Part shown: positions 28,606-37,267 of the stretch, one piece after another
Layout: each line of letters starts with the position of its first letter
Position numbering within the stretch: the first letter of the stretch is position 1
Assembly (NCBI RefSeq): GCF_041060425.1
Contig: NZ_JAULBC010000007.1
Location: 186,001 to 250,000, forward strand
Source: Danxiaibacter flavus
GTDB lineage: Bacteria; Bacteroidota; Bacteroidia; Chitinophagales; Chitinophagaceae
Direction of reading: 5' to 3'
Length of the DNA: 64,000 bases
Program-made: the position numbers and the translations under genes
Notes under the pieces: model-generated
Database searches by the model: none
What the model was told of the DNA's origin: nothing
What the model saw: the letters and a program-made list of their open reading frames with translations, nothing else

Positions 28606-29007
28606 TTATAAATGGCGACTATATTGTTCATCACTTACCTGTTCCATCCAGTCAACAACTTTTCCGTTTAAATTTTCCTGTATCGCAATGTGAGTCATGC
28701 CTGTGGTTGGGGTTGCTCCGTGCCAGTGCCTTTCATTCGGCTCAAACCAAACCACATCGCCAGGTCTTACTACTTCAATGTCTTCGCCCTCGCGCTGTAC
28801 CCAGCCACAACCGGCTGTTATAATAAGCGTCTGACCAAGCGGATGCGTGTGCCATGCGGTTCTCGCACCTGGTTCAAAGGTTACACTGGCCGCTGCAGCG
28901 CGTCTGGCTTCGTTTGCAGCAAAAAGAGGATCTATCCTTACAGCTCCGGTAAACCAGTCACCCGGTCCAATAGCAGAAGGCTGCGTTCCAATTCGTGTTA
29001 TTTTCAT
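28606..29007 (-). CDS. small cupin-domain protein
   Basis: A 133-aa single-domain cupin. The first cupin motif is seen at about 46-65 (PGARTAWHTHPLGQTLIITA), with the two metal-binding histidines of HTH and Gln where many cupins have Glu. The second is at about 82-96 (PGDVVWFEPNERHWHGA), with the third histidine. Such small cupins (carboxymuconolactone-linked or mandelonitrile-lyase-like) bind a metal and act as isomerases, lyases or oxygenases; a specific reaction cannot be assigned. It lies 119 bp downstream of the DUF2255 gene on the same strand and may share its transcript. Confidence 0.88.
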   Translation of the reverse strand: MKITRIGTQPSAIGPGDWFTGAVRIDPLFAANEARRAAAASVTFEPGARTAWHTHPLGQTLIITAGCGWVQREGEDIEVVRPGDVVWFEPNERHWHGATPTTGMTHIAIQENLNGKVVDWMEQVSDEQYSRHL

Positions 29008-29126
29008 TAGAATTCCTTTAAATGATTAGGAGATTATCTTAATATTCCTGATAGCAATTTCGTTGTCTTGAATGTTATTACTCATTTCGTTTTTTTATCC
29101 AAACAGAATTTCCATTACCCCAATTC

Positions 29127-29510
29127 TCACGCAGGAACAATTCTTATTGTCGCAGCACGGGCACGGTTACTGATCATGGAAGACAGATAAGGGCTTCCTC
29201 CGTATTTCTTTTTATAGGCCTCATCAATGGTATCATTCACTTCGCCGGAAGCGGGAATGAACGCCACATCCATGATTTTTCCTGCAGCTTCAATGCGGCC
29301 CCGCTTTTGGTTAATAGCAGCTTTATACCATCGCGATTGCACACCGTTATAAGCTCTTACATACAGGCAGTCGTCAACAACAACCTCCCAAATCCATGTT
29401 GGTGTTCCATAAGATACACCGTCCCCGCGCAATGGTGCAATGTGGAGGTCATCGGCTTTGTCTATTTCAGCGAGCAACTTATCTGAAAATTTATTGTGCT
29501 TAATATTCAT
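29127..29510 (-). CDS. DUF2255 family protein
   Basis: A 127-aa cytosolic protein. The sequence matches DUF2255: TPTWIWEVVVDDCLYVRAYN (about 37-56) followed by GVQSRWYKAAINQKRGRIEA. The fold resembles split-barrel FMN-binding proteins, and these proteins usually neighbour reductases, but no activity is established. The neighbouring cupin and, beyond the 228-bp duplication, the zinc alcohol dehydrogenase are on the same strand, which suggests a small redox or detoxification cluster. Confidence 0.85.
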   Translation of the reverse strand: MNIKHNKFSDKLLAEIDKADDLHIAPLRGDGVSYGTPTWIWEVVVDDCLYVRAYNGVQSRWYKAAINQKRGRIEAAGKIMDVAFIPASGEVNDTIDEAYKKKYGGSPYLSSMISNRARAATIRIVPA

Positions 29511-29537
29511 AAACGATCATGATTATCATGTCAATTC

Positions 29538-29995
29538 TTCTATACAACTAGTGAATAGTGAATAGTCAATGGTGAAGGTCCGGGCTGGCTAAGTAAATAT
29601 ATTATCGTTTAAGTGTTATTATTATCCTGGGCAAAAATTCTTATTTACTCTTATATTTCTTAAATGATTAAAAACCTTCGCTTCGGTCAGCTTTGAGCTT
29701 TAGGCTTTGGGCTTTAAGCTTTATCAGTTGTTAACAAAGAAACGTTGACGCGGCCGACACCTTACTTCTATACAACTAGTGAATAGTGAATGGTCAATGG
29801 TGAAGGTCCGGGCTGGTTAAGTAAATATATTGTCGTTTAAGTGTAATTATTATCCTGGGCAAAAATTCTTATTTACTCTTATATTTCTTAAATGATTAAA
29901 AACCTTCGCTTCGGTCAGCTTTGAGCTTTAGGCTTTGGGCTTTAAGCTTTATCAGTTGTTAACAAAGAAACGTTGGCGCGGCCGACACCTTACTT
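29538..29995. repeat. 228-bp tandem duplication (two copies)
   Basis: Copy 1 runs 29538-29765 and copy 2 runs 29766-29993, in direct orientation, with only a handful of differences (for example GAATAGTCAATGG against GAATGGTCAATGG, and GTTGACGCGG against GTTGGCGCGG). Each contains TTCTATACAACTAG, an AGCTTT/GGCTTT-rich run and GCGGCCGACACC. No coding frame or hairpin stands out. It fills the gap between DUF2255 and the alcohol dehydrogenase. Near-identity points to a recent duplication. Confidence 0.93.
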
Positions 29996-30049
29996 ATACC
30001 GGAGATTGCAGCTACAGAAAACGATCCCTGTCAGTGTGAATCAAACAGG

Positions 30050-31246
30050 CTATAGCGTCGCAGTGTCTATCACAAACCTGTAACGGGCTTGTTTGGCAAT
30101 TACTTTTTCCCACGCATCATTCACTTCCGCCGCGTTAATGATCTGGACCTGTGGCAACACCTTATTATCTGCGCAATAATATACTACTTCCTGGGTTTCA
30201 GGAATCCCGCCAATAAGTGATGCATTGAAATTTACACCGGTATTTGCCAGGCCAATATTGCTCAGGGCAAGCTGAAAGCCAACCGGCATGCCAACCTGTG
30301 TGTAAAAGCCACCACGCTTAACCGCTGAAGCGTAAGCAGCCACATCGTATTGAGCCGGAATTGTGGAAATCATATAATCCAGCTTGCCTTTATATTGAGC
30401 TAATTTGGAAGTATTGTCAACTAAAACAGCCTCTTTTGCTCCAAACGCGAGTGCATCTTTTATTTTACCAGGAGATGTTGTAAATGCATAAACATCGGCT
30501 CCTTTTGCAACCGCAATTTTGATCGCAAGATGTCCCAGACCACCAATACCAGCGACTCCAATCTTATCGCCTCTTTTGAAATTGGCTCTCATCAGGGGAG
30601 AGTAAGTTGTAATACCTGCGCAAAGCAGAGGTACTGCTTCCTGAAGACTAATATGACCGGGAATATGAACTGCAAAGTGATCTCTCACTACGATGTTATT
30701 GGAATATCCGCCTTGTGTTATACCTGATGGGGAAGCCTTGTCAGGGTAACCATATGTGAATAAGGTAGCATGATTGTCACAGAACTGCTCTTCGCCGTGG
30801 TTACAACTATCGCACCGAAGACAGCTATCAACCATGCAACCGACACCGGCCCTGTCGCCAACTTTAAATTTGGTAACATTTCTGCCAACGGCAGTGACGA
30901 TGCCGGCAATTTCATGCCCGGGTACCTGGGGATATTGTTGTGGCCCCCAATCACCTTTCATTTGATGAATATCTGAGTGACAGATGCTGGCATACTTAAT
31001 GTCAATCAAAATATCATTGTCTCCAACAGGTCTCCGTTCGAATTCCCATGGACTTAGCGTTCCCGATGCATCTTTAGCAGCATAACCTTTTGACTTTATC
31101 TTATCTGTCATTTTTCTGATTCCATTTGATTGTGAAAAAACGGGTGTGTGTTGCATTAATATCAAACCTGTACCAGCCATTGCTGTCTGTTGAATGAATC
31201 TTCTGCGGGAGCTATGTATTGAGTTCATCTTTTTATTATTCTCCAT
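30050..31246 (-). CDS. exported zinc-dependent NAD(P) alcohol dehydrogenase (cinnamyl-alcohol type)
   Basis: A 398-aa medium-chain dehydrogenase of the CAD/YahK type, expected to interconvert alcohols and aldehydes with NAD(P)H. Visible residues: catalytic zinc ligands in ASICHSDIHQ (Cys) and VPGHEIAGIV (His-Glu); structural zinc cysteines in CMVDSCLRCDSCNHGEEQFC; and Rossmann motif VAGIGGLGHLAIK. An N-terminal extension carries a Tat-like signal (SSRRRFIQQTAMAGTGLIL), unusual for this normally cytosolic enzyme and suggesting export of the folded, cofactor-loaded protein. The downstream ATG at MTDKIKSKGY would give a leaderless, normal-length enzyme. It follows the cyclophilin-like gene by 66 bp, downstream of the acetyltransferase. 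Confidence 0.92.
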   Translation of the reverse strand: MENNKKMNSIHSSRRRFIQQTAMAGTGLILMQHTPVFSQSNGIRKMTDKIKSKGYAAKDASGTLSPWEFERRPVGDNDILIDIKYASICHSDIHQMKGDWGPQQYPQVPGHEIAGIVTAVGRNVTKFKVGDRAGVGCMVDSCLRCDSCNHGEEQFCDNHATLFTYGYPDKASPSGITQGGYSNNIVVRDHFAVHIPGHISLQEAVPLLCAGITTYSPLMRANFKRGDKIGVAGIGGLGHLAIKIAVAKGADVYAFTTSPGKIKDALAFGAKEAVLVDNTSKLAQYKGKLDYMISTIPAQYDVAAYASAVKRGGFYTQVGMPVGFQLALSNIGLANTGVNFNASLIGGIPETQEVVYYCADNKVLPQVQIINAAEVNDAWEKVIAKQARYRFVIDTATL

Positions 31247-31312
31247 AACACGTAATTTTTATTGAATGTAAGTTGAGCAGACTTTCCGGGCAGATGTTTG
31301 AACCACACCGGC

Positions 31313-31798
31313 TTATTCTACAGAAAACGTAACAGTTATCTCCTTTGAACCGACTGCTGGAAACAGTCCGCGCACATCATCGATCCTGCCGATCCGGGTA
31401 TAACTGTACGAGGTAGAAAAAGATTTATAAAAAAGTACCAGCGTATTATTGCCCCACAGCATAAGATCACCCGCCTGGATTGTTGAAGGATTAGCCGGCG
31501 CTGCCGGAAGAGCATTTGGAAGCTTAGCATATTTTTCATTACCGTTCAGCTCTGTCATAACGAGCGTTAAAGGCAACGCCGCTATTAAGGCAGCGGATGC
31601 AGGATTGTCTGACAACAAAGCAGTGAATGTTTGTGAGCCAATCGTGACTTTCATTTTATGTGTTAGTGTATCTGTACTCATATATTCGGGAAATGCACTT
31701 TCATTATCTTTTGTATACGCCTTGCAGGAACAGACCATACAGACAAGACTAACAATCGCAAATGCTCGTACAGGACGATGAAACACTAAGCTGATCAT
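31313..31798 (-). CDS. cyclophilin-like fold lipoprotein
   Basis: From the ATG at 31798 the product is 161 aa with lipobox LVCMVCSC. The frame remains open upstream to 31954, but those codons give an odd Cys-rich sequence that overlaps the acetyltransferase in another frame, so the short start is chosen. The start overlaps the acetyltransferase stop (ATGA), a sign of translational coupling. The mature domain (MKVTIGSQTFTALLSDNPAS, MTELNGNEKYAKLPNALP, GDLMLWGNNTLVLFYKSFS, YTRIGRIDD) matches the cyclophilin-like family of bacterial proteins. Prolyl isomerase activity is not assured. It probably sits in the periplasm or outer membrane. Confidence 0.85.
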   Translation of the reverse strand: MISLVFHRPVRAFAIVSLVCMVCSCKAYTKDNESAFPEYMSTDTLTHKMKVTIGSQTFTALLSDNPASAALIAALPLTLVMTELNGNEKYAKLPNALPAAPANPSTIQAGDLMLWGNNTLVLFYKSFSTSYSYTRIGRIDDVRGLFPAVGSKEITVTFSVE

Positions 31799-32367
31799 AC
31801 ATCTCCTATTGAAATCGTCTTTAATACCTTCGCAGGAATCCCTCCCACAATGGTATTTGCGGGCACATCTTTTGAAACAACAGCTCCGGCTGCAACAACT
31901 GCATTTTCCCCAACTGTAACACCGGGCAATATGGTTGCAGCTGCACCAATCCACGCTCCCCGCCTGATGATTACCGGCTTACAAACAAGCGCCCTCCTAT
32001 CGTTCGGATCCATTGGATGATTTTCGGTGATCAGATTTACTTTGGGTCCTATCAGTACATCATCTTCAATTGTAATTCCGCCCATATCCAAAAATGAACA
32101 TGCATGGTTAATAAAGACATTCCTGCCAATGCTGATAAACCTGCCGAAATTGGTAAAGAAAGGAGCAAATACAGTCGTGCTTTCATCCAGCCGCGATCCA
32201 ATTATTTCACTGATAACTTCGCGTATCTGCCCTATGCTCGTTGAGTTATTGAGTACGGGCGATAAGGAAATCGTTCTGTCAACAACTTCCTGTACTTTAT
32301 AATAGTCAGGATCATCCAACCTGATCAGCTGTCCGGCTTTCATTCTTTCAAAAATGTCTTTGATCAC
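31795..32367 (-). CDS. sugar O-acetyltransferase-like protein (left-handed beta-helix)
   Basis: A 190-aa hexapeptide-repeat acyltransferase of the maltose/galactoside acetyltransferase (Maa/NodL) type. Visible features are hexapeptide turns IGRNVFINHACSFLDMGGIT, IEDDVLIGPKVNLITENHP (catalytic His in ENHP), VIIRRGAWIGAAATILPGVT and VGENAVVAAGAVVSKDVPAN, then GGIPAKVLK. The N-terminal half is longer than usual and helical. Transfer of an acetyl group from acetyl-CoA to a sugar or small acceptor is expected. First gene of the minus-strand set acetyltransferase, cyclophilin-like, alcohol dehydrogenase, with an AraC regulator gene 270 bp upstream. Confidence 0.9.
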   Translation of the reverse strand: MIKDIFERMKAGQLIRLDDPDYYKVQEVVDRTISLSPVLNNSTSIGQIREVISEIIGSRLDESTTVFAPFFTNFGRFISIGRNVFINHACSFLDMGGITIEDDVLIGPKVNLITENHPMDPNDRRALVCKPVIIRRGAWIGAAATILPGVTVGENAVVAAGAVVSKDVPANTIVGGIPAKVLKTISIGDV

Positions 32368-32636
32368 CTTGTTTGCTATTTGATTTGAAATTGATTGTTA
32401 TGCGATATACCGCGCCGCACATACCTGCACCTCCTAACAACAGAGCTATTGTAAGCTGTGAAGGATGACACTGGCGTTGTGCAATTTTTATGCAGTAAAG
32501 AATGCAGGTAAACTGCACACTTCGGTCACCCGTTACCTGTTTTTACTAATGCTGCATTTTAAACTTAATGACATTGCAAAGATACCATGACATTGTATGG
32601 GCGTGGTAATGATAATCAAACCGATGATTAAGAATT

Positions 32637-33515
32637 TCAAACTTCCTGAACTCTTAAAGAAGAAGGATTAGTGCCGGTAATTCTCTTGAAAAAATTATTG
32701 AAATAGGTGGGATACTCAAAGCCGAGTGCATAAGCTATATCAGCAATGTTCCAGTTGGTATGCTGGAGAAGTGCTTTGGCTTCGGTAACAATACGTTCGC
32801 TGATATGAGTTGTTGTTGCCTTACCCGTAACTTCTTTTACAGCGCGGTTAAGATAATTCACATGAAGACCAAGGTTTTTGGCATAATCCTGTGCAGATCT
32901 CAGGGAAAGCGGATGATCAATTGTTTCAATAGGAAACTGTCGCTCCAGCAATTCCAGGAACACAGAAGTAACCCGGACCAGCGCATTGTTTTGCTTGTCG
33001 ATATTCTGAGATGGCTGCAGCTTTAGGGCTTCATGAATGATCAGGTTGATGTAATTCCGCATCATGTCGTCCTTGTAAGCGTAGTCAGTTCCCTGTTCAT
33101 CAATCATCTTACGGAATATTGTGTTGAGGAACATGCGCTGATCTTCACTTATTTTCAGAACCGGTGTACCTCCGATCTTAAATAAAGGTGATTGCTGCAA
33201 ACTCTCCGACCGGTCAGATACTTTTAAGAATTCTTCAGAAAAAAGACAGGTATAACCTACGTAGGTTCTCGAGATCGTTTCCCAGGAATAAGGTATATGA
33301 GGGTTGCCAAAAAAGAGAATCGTACCGTCCATATCGAAGCTTCTGTCGGCATAATGAATCACACTCTTACCAGTAGTCAGACAGATCTTATAAAAATCTT
33401 TTCTGCTGTAGATCCGCGTGGCATTACTGTCGTTTTCAATCTGGAAAACTTTAAAGCCTCTTAACTTCAACTCGCTATTGAACTGCGATACCGGGCGCTC
33501 TGTTTTTGCCTTCAT
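32637..33515 (-). CDS. AraC-family transcriptional regulator
   Basis: A 292-aa regulator. The N-terminal part (about 1-165) is a cupin-like sensor (LTTGKSVIHYADRSFDMDGT, LFFGNPHIPYSWETISRTYV). The C-terminal part (about 195-290) is the double helix-turn-helix (HVNYLNRAVKEVTGKATTTH, ADIAYALGFEYPTYFNNFFK, RITGTNPSSLR). It is transcribed in the same direction as the acetyltransferase-cyclophilin-dehydrogenase set downstream, which it may control, by analogy with other AraC-aldehyde reductase pairs. Ligand unknown. The gap 32368-32636 holds nothing else recognised. Confidence 0.92.
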   Translation of the reverse strand: MKAKTERPVSQFNSELKLRGFKVFQIENDSNATRIYSRKDFYKICLTTGKSVIHYADRSFDMDGTILFFGNPHIPYSWETISRTYVGYTCLFSEEFLKVSDRSESLQQSPLFKIGGTPVLKISEDQRMFLNTIFRKMIDEQGTDYAYKDDMMRNYINLIIHEALKLQPSQNIDKQNNALVRVTSVFLELLERQFPIETIDHPLSLRSAQDYAKNLGLHVNYLNRAVKEVTGKATTTHISERIVTEAKALLQHTNWNIADIAYALGFEYPTYFNNFFKRITGTNPSSLRVQEV

Positions 33516-33562
33516 GCTGCAAAGTTAAGAAAATCAAATCTTCGTTATAACAAAGCAGTGGT

Positions 33563-34282
33563 TTAAAGACTTCTGTCAGCCAACCCGGTTGCTACTATCA
33601 TTTTTTCCTGTTGTTCTAATGATATACGTGACGGTTTATAATAAGGATGATCATTTTCGTGATCTACATCGTTGAGTCCACTTATTTTTATCCAGAACTT
33701 CAAGAGTCCATCCAAATGCGAGCCAACCAACTGATAATCAGTCGGCACTTCATCCTCAACACTATGGTATGTAACCAGGCGTGTACCGTCGGGACGGGAA
33801 GCCAGAAGTTTATAGAGGTAACGGTTATAATAGTGATAAAGATTTTCCGAATACTCCAGCGTGTTGTCTATTTTTTCACCCCAAACCAAATTCTCGTAAA
33901 ATGAGTTAAAGAAATAAAAATGATCATAAAGATCAAAATTGGTTTGCATAAAATTTCCATGGAGAAAAAATGCATTGCGAATACCCAGTGTTTTTTTGGC
34001 AGCTTCAGCTTCATCAACCAGGCTCTTTCGTTGCTCTACGCCAAAGAACTGCACTTCAGGTTTATAATGTGCAGCGGCGAGGCAAAATTTACCGGCTCCG
34101 CTTCCAATATCCAGTATTTTACTGCCTTTCTTAACCGATAAATAGTCCGCAACCTTTCTTGCTACGCTCAACGGTGTCCAATGCCTGTCCGCAAATTTCC
34201 TGATGGAAGGCGGGAACACATCATTGAATTGACGATCGCTCCGAAAACGTGTAACTGCGCAACACTTGTTGTCATCAATCAT
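33563..34282 (-). CDS. class I SAM-dependent methyltransferase
   Basis: A 239-aa protein with SAM-binding motif I KILDIGSGAGKFCLAAAHYK (about residues 55-74), an acidic ribose-binding position in VQFFGVEQRKSL, and a later motif in DHFYFFNSFYENLVW. The N-terminus SIRKFADRHWTPLSVARKVA resembles small methyltransferases of the CHP/Methyltransf_31 type. Substrate is not evident. Its start is 27 bp downstream of the stop of the GcvH-like gene, so the two are probably cotranscribed. Confidence 0.88.
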   Translation of the reverse strand: MIDDNKCCAVTRFRSDRQFNDVFPPSIRKFADRHWTPLSVARKVADYLSVKKGSKILDIGSGAGKFCLAAAHYKPEVQFFGVEQRKSLVDEAEAAKKTLGIRNAFFLHGNFMQTNFDLYDHFYFFNSFYENLVWGEKIDNTLEYSENLYHYYNRYLYKLLASRPDGTRLVTYHSVEDEVPTDYQLVGSHLDGLLKFWIKISGLNDVDHENDHPYYKPSRISLEQQEKMIVATGLADRSL

Positions 34283-34309
34283 TATTATACTTATACTTTT
34301 TGAGGATAG

Positions 34310-34717
34310 CTAGGCTTTGGCGTATTTGCTCTTGCCATTCATACGATATTCTTCCGGAAGCACTAAACCTTTTCGTTCATAAGGTTGAGCTGGTATTATC
34401 CGGGCAATCCAACATGTGCCATTCGATTGCAACAGCGCACTCGCTTCTTCTGTAAGCAACAAGCTGTTGATTTCCGCAATCTTACCTGCAATGGGCATTC
34501 TCAGTTCAATACAATAGTCTTTGTAGTAGATGGAGGCGATCAGATCACCGGGCTGCATAAAGCCACTTACGTTGGCAAATTCAATTTTATCTATTGCTTT
34601 AAATCCGGTCAATTTAAACGCGCTGACACCTATATCCGCTACAGCCCCTTTAAACTCGACCCAATCGTGATCCTGTGTAAAGTAATGTTGCCCGGTTACT
34701 GCATTTGAAAAATTCAT
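34310..34717 (-). CDS. GcvH-like lipoyl-domain protein, lipoyl lysine displaced
   Basis: A 135-aa protein with the overall pattern of glycine-cleavage H protein: HYFTQDHDWVEFKGAVADIG near the N-terminus, then DKIEFANVSGFMQPGDLIAS and MPIAGKIAEINSLLL. In canonical GcvH the lipoylated Lys is the 11th residue counting from the Gly of the GD turn (GD...ESVKA). Here that position is Asp67, and Lys66 lies one residue earlier in YYKDYC. The other cleavage-system genes are absent from the window. It may be a paralogue no longer lipoylated, or one modified at a shifted site. The methyltransferase gene lies 27 bp downstream. Role unknown. Confidence 0.75.
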   Translation of the reverse strand: MNFSNAVTGQHYFTQDHDWVEFKGAVADIGVSAFKLTGFKAIDKIEFANVSGFMQPGDLIASIYYKDYCIELRMPIAGKIAEINSLLLTEEASALLQSNGTCWIARIIPAQPYERKGLVLPEEYRMNGKSKYAKA

Positions 34718-34878
34718 AGCTGCAAAATTATCAGCAACATTGTTCGGCCGCGGTGAGTATTTTTACTTCAGAAAGTGATAAATATCACCCCTGAAAAGGC
34801 TCAACAATTGCATTTGCTAAAAAGTTGACCCTCATCCGTCAAATACCTTTTCCACCAGGCAAGCGCTGATCCGGGCTG

Positions 34879-35223
34879 CTAATAGTGCATTTTTTCCTTT
34901 TCTCTTTCGGATGATTTGACTATTCCCCGCAAAGATTTTTTCTTATTTTTTTCCACCAACTTAAATATGCCCCAAACCAATGCAAAAAGCAGTATTTCGA
35001 AAACCTCTAAAGTTAATATTGCAAATGCCGGAATTGGCTTGACCTCGCCCCTGGCTAAATAAGAGTAGAAAATCGAATTCATTACAAGCGTAATAAAAAT
35101 GCCTATCGCTAAAAAGCGCTTCCGTGTCATAATGTTTCTACGACGGGTCTTATAAACAATAATAAATAGCAGGGCAGCCGCAAGCAATATTACTAAAGAC
35201 ACAAAAATGGGGGAATTTTTCAT
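34879..35223 (-). CDS. small membrane protein of unknown function
   Basis: A 114-aa protein with three hydrophobic stretches, at about 7-24 (FVSLVILLAAALLFIIVY), 37-58 (RFLAIGIFITLVMNSIFYSY) and 68-90 (AFAILTLEVFEILLFALVWG). A strongly basic, Lys/Glu-rich tail (KLVEKNKKKSLRGI) follows. Not recognised. It lies alone between the GcvH-like gene and a gene-poor region. Confidence 0.58.
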   Translation of the reverse strand: MKNSPIFVSLVILLAAALLFIIVYKTRRRNIMTRKRFLAIGIFITLVMNSIFYSYLARGEVKPIPAFAILTLEVFEILLFALVWGIFKLVEKNKKKSLRGIVKSSEREKEKMHY

Positions 35224-35576
35224 AGAGTTTGATTAACAGTTTAGGTATAACATCACAGGTTTTCGGTTAAATAAGATTTGGCTTAAATAAGGTTTTCCAA
35301 GCGGGTAAAATCATCTGTTCCGGTAACCGGGAACAAAATTCACCGGCGTATTTCTCATAATTTTTGGCTAGTCATTTAAAGCTTTTTGTTTACAAATTAA
35401 GGGCAATGAACTTCGCTGAATATTGAAATCAAATATGAATAAATATTTTTAATCGGGAAAAATATTTTTTGTTGCGCTGTCTGCATGTGCTGCTTTCTTT
35501 TGTTACATAGGAGAACAACCGGAGAAAACACGGAGACCTACAGAGCTTTGCAATGAACATCTGTCATTCAATTTTT

Positions 35577-35842
35577 TGACTCTATATAGCGCATGGCTTA
35601 GTATCAATGACTGATTTCACAACAGTGACAGTTTTTCCCGTAAGGAATTAAGCGTAATAGAAATGTCTGATTTGAGAATACATAGTCCGTTAGGACTTTA
35701 ACCAAATAAAAGGGGATAATGTCCTGCTCACAAGAAGGACCTTCTATATTACGGCCTCTATACAACGCTAAACCCTACGGGCTATCAACGAAAAGTGTAC
35801 GTCATCTCCTTTTGATTGTGGCTAACCAAATTATCCGTTTAC
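35577..35842. repeat. nested-palindrome element, copy B (REP-like)
   Basis: A diverged relative of copy A: ACAGTGACAGTTTTTCCCGT at about 35622, arm CCCGTAAGGAATTAAGCGTA from 35638, inner AGTCCGTTAGGACTTTAACC near 35684, and the closing CCCTACGGGCTATCAACG near 35773. Copy B carries extra bases in its 3' arm (GCCTCTATACAACG). The rest of the gap 35224-36399 holds the Crp-type site described separately and no supportable gene. Confidence 0.7.
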
Positions 35843-35910
35843 ATGACGATCCTGGCTCATCAGAAAAAGTAGTACAAATAACCTGGATTTGTTACCGTTA
35901 ATTTCAAAAA

Positions 35911-35945
35911 GTGATTTAGATCACGGAAACACAAATATATATTTG
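35911..35945 (+). promoter_or_regulatory. Crp/Fnr-type palindrome plus -7 box (orphan promoter)
   Basis: GTGATTTAGATCAC at 35911-35924, then 13 bp, then TATATTTG at 35938-35945, which fits the Bacteroidota -7 box TAnnTTTG. A GTG lies 5 bp further on (35951) but opens only 27 codons. The same three-part layout with identical spacing precedes the Crp/Fnr gene at 37268. The transcript started here may be a small RNA or a decayed gene. Confidence 0.6.
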
Positions 35946-36399
35946 TAAGCGTGAATGACACTGCAATTTTAAGCCTTCAATATGCCCTGCTCCAGGCACA
36001 AAATCGCCGGCCGTCAAGACACCAGACTCATTAGACCGAAATACATAAAACTGATGCAAGAGTGAGCGGTAATCAGATATCCGGCTCACCGATTCACCAG
36101 CCCTTGTTAGGATACTATAGCGACATTTGCGATTATGCCGCATTATCTCCTGACCAGGAAAGCTCTTTCATCAGCATTCAACGATCGTTTGCTGGGCACA
36201 ACAATAATTACAATTTACGTCCGTCCATTTGGAAAAAAGCTGGCATTCTATTGATATGCGTTAAGTAGCTATATCGTTACTGCTAGTCAGGTTGTCTGCA
36301 TTTTGGGAAAACTACTGCGATCCTTTAGATAAAGCTTTGAAGCAACTAAACATTATTCCTAAGAATCCTATGTCCCAATCAGCTTAAAATAGTCAACAT

Positions 36400-36891
36400 A
36401 TGAATAATTCATCCTTCATGGATTTACTGGTAGAAAACACTCCACCCCTGATGGTCATGGCCCGGAAATTTACACGGACGAAAGAAGACGCAGAGGATCT
36501 ACTGCAGGAAACACTATGTAAAGCCCTTGCATACCAGGACAATTTTAAGTCAACTACGAATATAGGAGCCTGGCTCTATGTAATAATGCGGAATATTTTT
36601 ATCAACAATTATCGCCGAAGAAAAAAAACGCTTGAACTAACTGTTGCCCAAACTAAAGCCCTGCAGAAAGAACCTTTGGCGAACACGAGCTATCATCCTG
36701 ACATTTCGACTAAAAATATTCTGGCACAAATTCAAAAGCTTCCATGTTTGCTAAAAAAGCCTTTTGTGTTACATCTTGAGGGCTATAAATACACTGAGAT
36801 TGCCTGGATGCTTGACCTTCCGGTCGGCACGATTAAAAGCCGCATCCATTTTGCCAAGCAAGCGTTAAAGAGCGTAATTAAGAGAAGCTAG
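36400..36891 (+). CDS. RNA polymerase sigma factor, ECF family
   Basis: A 163-aa sigma-70 of the extracytoplasmic function type. Region 2 spans about 5-75 (MVMARKFTRTKEDAEDLLQE, NIGAWLYVIMRNIFINNYRR). Region 4 spans about 108-160 (QIQKLPCLLKKPFVLHLEGY, KYTEIAWMLDLPVGTIKSRI, HFAKQALK). No anti-sigma gene lies next to it, unlike many ECF pairs. The gene is on the plus strand, 376 bp upstream of the Crp/Fnr gene, and the two do not seem cotranscribed. The gap 36892-37227 shows nothing else. Confidence 0.93.
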   Translation: MNNSSFMDLLVENTPPLMVMARKFTRTKEDAEDLLQETLCKALAYQDNFKSTTNIGAWLYVIMRNIFINNYRRRKKTLELTVAQTKALQKEPLANTSYHPDISTKNILAQIQKLPCLLKKPFVLHLEGYKYTEIAWMLDLPVGTIKSRIHFAKQALKSVIKRS

Positions 36892-37227
36892 TTTATCGAC
36901 CATTATTGCCAATACCAAAATTCACAATTTACCCCTGATATAATATCAGCTACAACTGCAGACTGTAAACCAGCCAAAACAGGAACTATTATAAGCATTC
37001 ATTGTCACCCAGAACAATATGCTTGCATATACGCTTTATAAAAGGTAACGTGAATATATTGTAAGGCATGCTGAAAGCTCCGGGACACAGGCATTGATCT
37101 AGTTTTCTGATGTTGCCGGTATTGTTACATCCCCCAACCACTCACAAAATAATGAGTATGGATTATTGGCATCAGTACATAGACATTTGGCTGAGTATTT
37201 CGTTTTGACAACCGAAATCCTATAGAA

Positions 37228-37262
37228 GTGATATACATCACTTGCTTATAAACATATATTTG
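37228..37262 (+). promoter_or_regulatory. Crp/Fnr-type palindrome plus -7 box before the Crp/Fnr gene
   Basis: GTGATATACATCAC (37228-37241), 13 bp, then TATATTTG (37255-37262) and the ATG at 37268. The start codon is only 5 bp beyond the -7 box, so the transcript may be leaderless or nearly so. Autoregulation by the downstream Crp/Fnr protein is inferred from the palindrome. Confidence 0.65.
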
Positions 37263-37267
37263 CCGGA

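Noticed and set aside
36062..36268. 68-codon plus-strand frame from GTG after the orphan Crp-type promoter
   Set aside because: No family, no start context. It is overlapped by an equally long minus-strand frame (35916-36143). It might be a gene remnant.
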